Source of the DNA: Gp7-AA10 sp035516895
GTDB lineage: Bacteria; Acidobacteriota; Thermoanaerobaculia; Gp7-AA8
Assembly (NCBI GenBank): GCA_035516895.1
Contig: DATIZY010000075.1
Coordinates: forward strand, 1 to 7,925
Reading direction: 5' to 3'
Length of the DNA: 7,925 nucleotides
The translations under genes and the position numbers were made by a program. The stretch's first letter is position 1, and each line of letters starts with the position of its first letter. Of the stretch, positions 1 through 5,906 are shown piece after piece. Under the pieces are notes generated by a model. The model was not told the origin of the DNA. It was given only the letters and a program-made list of their open reading frames with translations, and ran no database searches.

Positions 1-2
1 TC

Positions 3-2030
3 TTCGACTCCCCGCGGCACGAGTTCGATGCGGCGTGGTCGGCCGACAGCGCGTGGCTGACCTACGCAAAGCTGCTGCCGAGCCAGTTGCACGCGGTGTA
101 TGTCGACTCGCTCTCGAGCGCGAAGCCGATGCAGATCACCGATGGAATGAGCGACGCGCTCTACCCGCAGTTCGATCGCAGCGGCAAGTACCTCTACTTC
201 ACGGCGAGCACGAACGTCGGACTCAATTCCGGCTGGCTCGACATGACGAGCCAGGCGCATCCCGAAACGCGCGCCGTCTACGCCGCGGTGCTGCGGAAGG
301 ACATCCCATCGCCCGTTCCGCTGCAGAGCGATGAAGAAAAAGTCGAAGCCGCGACTCCCGCTCCGGAGAGCAAGGCAGCTGCCGATCAGAAGGAAGACAA
401 AGAGAAGCCGACGCCGACCGGCGACGAGAAGCCGAAAGCGAAGAAGCCTGCCGCGCCGGTGACGATCGATTTCGAGAACATCGGTCAGCGCATCGTCGCC
501 CTTCCGATTCCGGCCCGCAATTACGGCGGCCTTTACGCGGGCAAAGAAGGGCAACTGTTCCTCGTGGAAGACCCGATCGTCACGATCGAATTCGGACCAC
601 GCGTGTTCGAGGTCTCGAAGTTCGATCTCGAGAAACGCAAGGTCGAACCGCTGCTGATGGGCGTGTCGTCGTTCAGCCTGTCAGCCAACGGCGAGAAGAT
701 GCTGTTCGAGAAGGCGAAGAAGTGGATCATCGCCGGGACAGCGAAAGAGCCGACGCCGGCCGATGAAGACATGCTCGCCACCGACAACCTCAGCGTGTAC
801 GTCGATCCGCCGGCGGAATGGCGTCAGATGTACAACGAGGTCTGGCGCATCGAGCGCGACTTTCTGTACGACCCGCATTTCCACGGGCAGGATCTCGCGG
901 CGGAAAAGCAAGCGTATGAGCCGTATCTCGCCGCGGTCGGCAGCCGTGACGATCTCACGTATCTCTTCACCGAGATGACCGGCAACATCAGCATCGGCCA
1001 CATGTTCGTGCGCGGCGGCGACCGACCGCACGTCGACGCGGTGAAAGTCGGACTCCTCGGCGCCGACTACACGATCGATCATGATCGGTACCGGTTCGCC
1101 CACATCTACAACGGCGAGAATTGGAACCCGCAGCTTCATGCACCGCTGACCGCGCCCGGCGTCGAGGTCCACGAAGGCGAATACCTCCTCGGCGTCAACG
1201 GCCGCGAGGTGCATGCGAGCGACAACATCTACCGTCTGTTCCAGAACACCGCGGGCGTGCAGACGTCGATTCGCGTCGGCCCGTCGCCGGACGGCAAAGG
1301 CGCGCGCGAAGTCACCGTGGTGCCGGTCGACAACGAATTCCGTCTCCGCAACTACGCCTGGATCGAAAACAACCGCCGCCTCGTCGACAAGCTGAGCGGC
1401 GGTCGCGTCGCGTACGTCTATCTGCCCGACACCGGCGGCGGCGGTTTCACGAACTTCAATCGCTATTTCTTCTCGCAGGTCGGCAAGCAGGCGGCGGTCA
1501 TCGACGAGCGCTTCAATCACGGCGGCCAGCTCGCCGACTACATCATTGATTATCTGCGCCGTCCTCCGATGAGCAAGGTGACGTCGCGCGAAGGCGAGGA
1601 TTACACCGAGCCGGTCGCGTCGATCTACGGCCCGAAGGTTCTGATCATCAATCAGTTCTCCGGCTCCGGCGGCGACGCGCTGCCGTGGTACTTCCGAAAA
1701 GCCGGCATCGGGCCTCTCGTCGGAATGAAGACGTGGGGCGGTCTCGTCGGCATCGGCGGCTATCCGCGGCTCATGGATGGCGGGACGATTACTGCGCCGC
1801 GGTGGGCGATCTACGGATTGAACGGCCATTGGGAAGTCGAGAATCACGGGATCGCGCCCGACATCGAGGTGGAGCAGGATCCGAAGCTCGTACGCGAGGG
1901 ACACGATCCGCAGCTCGAGCGCGCCGTCGCAGTCGTGCTCGAGGAGCTCGAAAAGAATCCGCTGAAGACGTATCAGAAGCCGCCGTATCCCGTGCATCCG
2001 CATCCGCTGCCGGCGGCGCCGCAGCAGTAA
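3..2030 (+). CDS. Tricorn-like S41 serine protease, 5'-truncated by the window edge
   Basis: The reading frame is open from base 3 to a TAA at 2028-2030 and gives 675 visible residues. Tricorn homologues are usually a little over 1000 residues, so the start and the first propeller lie upstream. Seen in order: propeller blades (FDAAWSADSAWLTYAK near the edge), a charged Lys/Glu/Ala/Pro linker (about 318-462), more propeller (about 463-790), the tricorn C1 region beginning WRQMYNEVWRIERDF (about 823), a PDZ-like region (about 1040-1330) and the C2 protease core (about 1400-1900). Predicted catalytic residues by family analogy are the His of IGHMF (999-1001), the Ser of SGSGGD (1665-1667) and the Glu of VENHG (1839-1841). 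The ending PDIEVEQDPK followed by a Pro-rich tail is typical. Tricorn proteases cut oligopeptides into short peptides, and in archaea they act downstream of the proteasome. Cellular location cannot be judged without the N-terminus. The best-scoring internal start (TTG at 87) is not the true start, because propeller sequence continues upstream of it. Confidence 0.94.
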   Translation, partial: FDSPRHEFDAAWSADSAWLTYAKLLPSQLHAVYVDSLSSAKPMQITDGMSDALYPQFDRSGKYLYFTASTNVGLNSGWLDMTSQAHPETRAVYAAVLRKDIPSPVPLQSDEEKVEAATPAPESKAAADQKEDKEKPTPTGDEKPKAKKPAAPVTIDFENIGQRIVALPIPARNYGGLYAGKEGQLFLVEDPIVTIEFGPRVFEVSKFDLEKRKVEPLLMGVSSFSLSANGEKMLFEKAKKWIIAGTAKEPTPADEDMLATDNLSVYVDPPAEWRQMYNEVWRIERDFLYDPHFHGQDLAAEKQAYEPYLAAVGSRDDLTYLFTEMTGNISIGHMFVRGGDRPHVDAVKVGLLGADYTIDHDRYRFAHIYNGENWNPQLHAPLTAPGVEVHEGEYLLGVNGREVHASDNIYRLFQNTAGVQTSIRVGPSPDGKGAREVTVVPVDNEFRLRNYAWIENNRRLVDKLSGGRVAYVYLPDTGGGGFTNFNRYFFSQVGKQAAVIDERFNHGGQLADYIIDYLRRPPMSKVTSREGEDYTEPVASIYGPKVLIINQFSGSGGDALPWYFRKAGIGPLVGMKTWGGLVGIGGYPRLMDGGTITAPRWAIYGLNGHWEVENHGIAPDIEVEQDPKLVREGHDPQLERAVAVVLEELEKNPLKTYQKPPYPVHPHPLPAAPQQ
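318..462 (+). other. Low-complexity charged linker inside the tricorn propeller
   Basis: About 48 codons encode a segment made almost only of Lys, Glu, Asp, Ala, Pro, Ser and Thr (SDEEKVEAATPAPESKAA, then KEDKEKPTPTGDEKPKAKK). It separates one group of propeller blades from the next, which resumes at IDFENIGQRIVALP. A disordered insert following RKD-PSP is common at this point in bacterial tricorn homologues (family knowledge from memory). It is a spacer rather than a folded domain, and nothing suggests a frameshift because the frame continues cleanly on both sides. Confidence 0.75.
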
Positions 2031-2048
2031 GGCGATCGAGTCGACCTT

Positions 2049-2096
2049 CACCGCGGAGCACACAGGGGGGTCGCGAGACCCTGTGTGCCCGCGGTG
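2049..2096. terminator. Strong hairpin between convergent genes, candidate bidirectional terminator
   Basis: The arm at 2049-2067 is complementary to 2079-2096 over 18 base pairs, with one unpaired A at 2057. An alternative inner pairing of 2068-2072 (GGGTC) with 2077-2081 (GACCC) closes a GCGA loop of GNRA type and leaves three Gs bulged. The hairpin sits between the TAA of the protease gene (2028-2030) and the stop of the minus-strand gene (2099-2101), and its right arm ends 2 bases from that second stop. No T-run follows on either strand, so it is not a textbook intrinsic terminator. It could stop or stabilise the 3' ends of both transcripts. An intergenic palindromic repeat is the main alternative. 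Confidence 0.6.
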
Positions 2097-2098
2097 GC

Positions 2099-5000
2099 TC
2101 ATTGACCGGCAATCGCCTGAACCTTCAGAAGCAATTGACGATGCAACTTCTGCAGCGTCTCGATGGGCGCTTTCGATCGCTCGGCGTTCCTCAGCGCGTC
2201 GAAAGCGCTCTTCACGCTGGCGTCCTTGTTCGATAACGCATCGATCGCAGCGGTCCATGGCGCATCGGTCGACGACAACAGGCTCGGGAAATCAGCCGCG
2301 GTCGCCTGACGGCGTCCGAACGCATCGATGAAGCGTGACGATTCGCGCACGATGTCCGCGGCGCCGGCGACGCCGTCCAGCTTGCCGAACAACGTCCGCT
2401 GCCACTTGGCGTTGTGGAGGACGTCGGCTTGCGAGCCATTGGCTCTCACTCGCATCGTGATGCTCGAATCGAGGCGCTCGAGCAGCTCCTTGTGCGCGAG
2501 TGCCGCGTCATCCCGGTTGCCTGCGGCGAGCGCTTTCCGCAGGTGCCGAACTGCGTCGCGCAACCCGGTCGCGTCGCCCTTCCGGACGTGTTGCACGACG
2601 ATTCGTTCCATCGACGCGGCGTGCTCGCGAAGGAACGCGAAGTACTTCTGCGCGTTCGCGAGTTTGGGATCGCGCGCGGCCTTTGCCTCCCGCGCCGCCA
2701 GCGTGTTCTTCTCCACTTGCGACAGCCGCTCCATGACGCTGGCGTATTCCGAGAGGTACTGCGCGGCCACTTCGCCGGGCGACGCGCGCCGTGCGAGGAT
2801 CGAGAAGCCGTTTTCCGGACGCTTGTCGTCGCCCCGATAGAAATCGATCACCGCCGGCTCTCCCGCAGCGATCGAATCGGCATGCACTCGCACCCACCGC
2901 ACTTCACCCGGCTGCATCTCTCCGAGGTCGAGCCGGCCTTGCGGAGAGAGCTCGGCGCGCGCACCTCGTCCTCCAATCTCCTCCACGTAGCCCGTCACGC
3001 TCCGCGGGATCGGAACGCGGAACTTCAACTCCATGGGATTCGGCATCTCGTCGATCAGCCGGACCATGGCGACCATTTCGAATCCTGCTCCGGTGCCGGT
3101 CGTCTCCTGCAGGTTGCGCTGCGCTTTGTTGTTGTCGGCGAGGATCAGCGGATCGGCCGGACCTGGGGCATTGCCGGCGAGAGTGGGCGGGATGAAGTCG
3201 TCGGTTCCTCCGGGCCCGGTGATTTCCACCGCGAGGCACAGGTGAATCGAAGCGCTGGCATCAACGGTCCATGGCACCGGCGGCGTGATCACCATCGGAT
3301 CGCCGGCGTTGAAATTCGCGTCGGCCATTCCAATGTCGACGAACGGCATGCCCGCACCGTAGTCCGCCGCGAGGAAGTGCACTTGTACCGCCTCGGCGGG
3401 AGTCGATGTCGATGCGGGAAAACGACGCGACACGCGGGCAAATGCGTTGTTCGTTCCGCCGCGATCGGGCGGGTCGCCTAGGATCCAGCCGCTGACAGGT
3501 GTGGCGGCGGTGGAGGAGTTCTGGTTCCACACGTCGCTGCGTGCCCAGAAATCGGGGCGCGTCGATGGTTCGACGCCCGGGTCGAAGAGCGTGGAGGTGT
3601 CGGTCCAATCGCGAACGTAGTAGTCCGACGGGATGTTTGCGCCGTCGGCATAGACGTTGATCCCAGGCGAGGATCCGGCGACGGCCGGCGGCGGCGTCGC
3701 AGACGACCATGCGGAGAAACGGCGGCCGGCGATTGCGCCGCTGCCGTTGTAATCGCCGTATTTCGGTGCGCCGCCCCCCGTGCTGCAGACCTCTCCCGCT
3801 CCGGGACAGGCGGGCCCTGTTGTGAAGTCGCAGCGGGCGCCGGAAGAGGTCATCGTAACGGGATTGAAGCAGAGCCCTGCGAGCTGCGGCTGCGCGGAGC
3901 ATGACTCCGAATCGGTCGTGGCTCTCGGCGGCTGCGGCCATCCGGACGCGCAGTGCGGATCATCGACCTGCGACACGTCGACTTCCGCCGCGCGCAGCGT
4001 TCCCGACTTGAGCCACACGCGCGAACCGAAGAATCGCGTCAGATCGTTGTTCGCCGCCGTAGCGTTGCGGCGGTCGTACCACGTGACGTATGCGCTTCCG
4101 GCGTTTGCGGAGATCCACGGCATGAATCGCCGTGCGGTGACCGCGGAATTTGCGACCACGGAACGGGGGAACGTCACCCCACCGTCCGTCGAGTCGAACA
4201 CCATCACGTTCTCGTTGCCCGCGCCGCTCGACGTCGCAAAGGCGTAGTACACGTGCGAACCATCGTTGTCATCGACTGCCACCGTCGGGCTGGAAAGGAC
4301 GTTGCCGCTGTTGCAGCGGTCGAGCCCCGGCACGGGACAGGGAACCATGGTGAACGCTGAAATGGTCTGGATCGGCTGCGGGGTCAATCCCGCATCGCAG
4401 GAGGTGAAGCGGCGCAGGTTCATGTTGCCGCCCGACCGGTACGCGACGTAGACCATTCCGTCGGGACCCACGGCGATGCGCGGGAAATCGGACGCGGCAT
4501 CGATGACCAGCGGCGCCGTCCAGGTCCCCGCGCTGTTGCTCGAGCAGACGATGTTCGCCGCGAGGGTCGCGGCGAAGTTTCGCCACACCAGGTACACGCG
4601 GTCGCCGCCGGTGCCGGCGTTGCGGCGATCCGCAGCGATGTGCTCCTGATCGGGAAGAGTGCATGCAGCCCCTCCGGAGGGACAGAAGACGCCATCGCTG
4701 CCAAACACCCACGAGTGGCCGTTGGTTGTCGAGATCGAAACGCTATCGGTGAAGCCATCACCGTGGCCACTCGGGTCGCCCGTCGGGTCTCCGATCCAGG
4801 AATAGTAGAAATTGCCGGTCTGACCGACGGCGAGCGATGGGTCGCCATCGCAGCCGTTGTATATGCAAGGCGTGCCGCCGCCGGCATTGAAATTTCCGGC
4901 GCTGTCATCGGAGAACGACCATCCGCTGTTTGCGGCAACGACGACGTGCTGGCCGTCGTTGGACGCAATGATTTCGAGCTCGCCCACGCCACCCTGCACG

Positions 5001-5728
5001 CGCGTATTTCCCGGTTGCGCCGGATTTGGCTCGCCCGCTTTCCCAACGGTTCCGGGCGCCGGTCGAGACGAAGGTGCCGGAGGAGGCAAGTGAATTTGTT
5101 TCAGGAGGAGATCCAGCTCGCGCGCGGCGGTGTCTGCGTTCCCGCCCGGCGCGCGCAGCGTTCGCGCAATCGCCATGGCGTGCTCGGCCAGTTTCGGATC
5201 CGCGTCGGGCGCCAGCATCGTCTCGAAGCGAAGCACCGTCGATCCGGCGGCGACCGCCGTCGATGCGAACAATGTGATCGGCGAATCCGATCCATCGCGT
5301 TCTCCCGGTTCGGGCATCGGCGCGCGATAGCTTCGCTCCATTGCAGGCCAGCCCGAAATGACGATCAACGCCGGCTGCGCCGGCTGTTCCGAGGCGATGT
5401 TTGCAAGGCGGGAGAGCGCGTCGTCATGACTGTGCCGCTCTTCCGCCGTGATCGTCATGCCGGCTTCGGCGACGATGGGAGCCTCGATCGGCTTCGGGTT
5501 TTTTCCCTCCGTGGTCGGCGCGGGACGAGGGCGAGCCAGCGGCAGATAAATCTCGACCGAGTTGCGCGTTCGACGTGCGATTTTCCATTCTGCCGGCGCG
5601 GTGACCGAGTACTTCTCGGAGAGGTTGATCTCCTGCGCCGGCGGCGGAGGATTGGTGCCGCGCCGTGGTTGAGCGCCGACTGGTATCGAGGCGGTAAAGC
5701 AAAGACAAGCGACGAGCAAAGATCGCAC
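2099..5728 (-). CDS. Exported mosaic protein: PsbP-like domain, Asp-box (BNR) propeller, beta-sandwich modules, helical tail
   Basis: This is a complete 1209-residue protein. The GTG start (5726-5728) is supported by GGAGG 5 bases upstream and by the immediate signal peptide: MRSLLVACLC, then a probable type I cleavage after VGA (residues 17-19). Residues about 35-192 look like a PsbP/Mog1-type domain (YSVTAPAEWKI at the start, a helix ending AMAIARTLR). A Pro-rich linker (213-240) follows. Residues about 245-680 look like a sialidase-type beta propeller, with one exact Asp-box (STDGGVTF, 513-520), degenerate ones near 273, 333 and 396, and YVTWYDRR (547-554). A six-Cys insert lies at 593-648. 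Residues about 690-890 (YVRDWTD, SDVWNQ, NNAFARVSRR) and 895-982 look like beta-sandwich or CARDB-like modules. Residues 983-1209 are predicted helical, with no membrane anchor or sorting motif. Many such proteins are annotated as sialidases, but I see no basis for enzyme activity. A secreted or periplasmic binding or surface role is inference. Its 3' end faces the protease gene and its 5' end is divergent from the next gene. Confidence 0.92.
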   Translation of the reverse strand: MRSLLVACLCFTASIPVGAQPRRGTNPPPPAQEINLSEKYSVTAPAEWKIARRTRNSVEIYLPLARPRPAPTTEGKNPKPIEAPIVAEAGMTITAEERHSHDDALSRLANIASEQPAQPALIVISGWPAMERSYRAPMPEPGERDGSDSPITLFASTAVAAGSTVLRFETMLAPDADPKLAEHAMAIARTLRAPGGNADTAARELDLLLKQIHLPPPAPSSRPAPGTVGKAGEPNPAQPGNTRVQGGVGELEIIASNDGQHVVVAANSGWSFSDDSAGNFNAGGGTPCIYNGCDGDPSLAVGQTGNFYYSWIGDPTGDPSGHGDGFTDSVSISTTNGHSWVFGSDGVFCPSGGAACTLPDQEHIAADRRNAGTGGDRVYLVWRNFAATLAANIVCSSNSAGTWTAPLVIDAASDFPRIAVGPDGMVYVAYRSGGNMNLRRFTSCDAGLTPQPIQTISAFTMVPCPVPGLDRCNSGNVLSSPTVAVDDNDGSHVYYAFATSSGAGNENVMVFDSTDGGVTFPRSVVANSAVTARRFMPWISANAGSAYVTWYDRRNATAANNDLTRFFGSRVWLKSGTLRAAEVDVSQVDDPHCASGWPQPPRATTDSESCSAQPQLAGLCFNPVTMTSSGARCDFTTGPACPGAGEVCSTGGGAPKYGDYNGSGAIAGRRFSAWSSATPPPAVAGSSPGINVYADGANIPSDYYVRDWTDTSTLFDPGVEPSTRPDFWARSDVWNQNSSTAATPVSGWILGDPPDRGGTNNAFARVSRRFPASTSTPAEAVQVHFLAADYGAGMPFVDIGMADANFNAGDPMVITPPVPWTVDASASIHLCLAVEITGPGGTDDFIPPTLAGNAPGPADPLILADNNKAQRNLQETTGTGAGFEMVAMVRLIDEMPNPMELKFRVPIPRSVTGYVEEIGGRGARAELSPQGRLDLGEMQPGEVRWVRVHADSIAAGEPAVIDFYRGDDKRPENGFSILARRASPGEVAAQYLSEYASVMERLSQVEKNTLAAREAKAARDPKLANAQKYFAFLREHAASMERIVVQHVRKGDATGLRDAVRHLRKALAAGNRDDAALAHKELLERLDSSITMRVRANGSQADVLHNAKWQRTLFGKLDGVAGAADIVRESSRFIDAFGRRQATAADFPSLLSSTDAPWTAAIDALSNKDASVKSAFDALRNAERSKAPIETLQKLHRQLLLKVQAIAGQ

Positions 5729-5733
5729 GCAAA

Positions 5734-5738
5734 CCTCC
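5734..5738 (-). promoter_or_regulatory. Ribosome binding site of the propeller mosaic gene
   Basis: On the minus strand the sequence reads GGAGG, then five bases, then GTG. This is a near-ideal Shine-Dalgarno match and spacing. It fixes the unusual GTG start at 5726-5728, which also places the signal peptide directly at the N-terminus. Confidence 0.85.
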
Positions 5739-5781
5739 AGGTGTGTTTACAGATGGAGTGACGGCGGGCATGAAATCCCTA

Positions 5782-5798
5782 CCCATGATCAGAATGGG
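5782..5798. repeat. Short inverted repeat, possible operator
   Basis: CCCAT (5782-5786) and ATGGG (5794-5798) are perfect inverted copies around a 7-base spacer containing TGATCA overlap. The site is 54 bases upstream of the minus-strand GTG and 108 bases upstream of the plus-strand ATG, a sensible place for a regulator of the divergent pair. Five-base arms are short enough to arise by chance, so this is only a candidate. Confidence 0.25.
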
Positions 5799-5890
5799 CT
5801 GGCTGCGTGGGGAGTGGCGGCGCAAGCGCAGCGGGCCGTTTGGCTCGTCCCGGCGCGGAAACGTTTCTTCTGGTTTTGTCATCTCTCACG

Positions 5891-5904
5891 GGAGAAAAGA
5901 GAGG
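5891..5904 (+). promoter_or_regulatory. Purine-rich ribosome binding region of the right-hand gene
   Basis: An unbroken purine tract runs from GGAG (5891-5894) to GAGAGG (5899-5904) just ahead of the ATG at 5907. GAGAGG is only 2 bases from the start codon, closer than usual, whereas GGAG is 12 bases away, a little far. Neither alone is ideal, but together they support initiation here, and the signal peptide that follows the ATG agrees. Confidence 0.55.
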
Positions 5905-5906
5905 TT

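Larger units (their letters stand above)
5729..5906. promoter_or_regulatory. Divergent intergenic region between the two exported-protein genes
   Basis: These 178 bases separate two head-to-head genes and must hold the start signals for both, unless either is read from further away. The ribosome binding sites lie at its two ends. Its middle holds a short inverted repeat (5782-5798) and AT-richer stretches such as AAACGTTTCTTCTGGTTTTG (5859-5878), which is upstream of the plus-strand start. No convincing -35/-10 pair stands out on either strand, so promoter positions are not assigned. Confidence 0.5.

Noticed and set aside
35..334. 99-residue plus-strand frame near the left edge
   Set aside because: It overlaps the tricorn coding frame, is Arg-rich and has no motif, so it is an out-of-frame shadow.
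681..2258. 525-residue open frame on the minus strand opposite the tricorn protease gene
   Set aside because: It is Arg/Ala/Val/Asp-rich with no recognisable motif and mirrors the well-supported protease frame. Long antisense frames are expected in GC-rich genes.
3689..4996. Active sialidase assignment for the Asp-box propeller
   Set aside because: Asp-boxes mark the propeller fold, not activity. I could not identify a catalytic Arg triad or the usual Tyr/Glu pair with any confidence.
5696..5728. Lipoprotein lipobox (LVAC, residues 5-8) in the propeller mosaic protein
   Set aside because: LVAC fits the lipobox pattern, but it would leave a signal peptide of only seven residues. A type I site after VGA (residues 17-19) fits the hydrophobic stretch better.
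4640..5761. 373-residue plus-strand frame opposite the propeller mosaic gene, together with the 355-residue frame at 2414-3481
   Set aside because: Both are very Arg-rich, lack motifs and lie fully or mostly inside a strongly supported minus-strand gene.
5746..5774. Weak -10/-35 pair on the minus strand (TGTAAA with TTCATG about 17 bases upstream)
   Set aside because: Only 4 of 6 and 3 of 6 bases match the consensus, which is no better than chance in a region this size.
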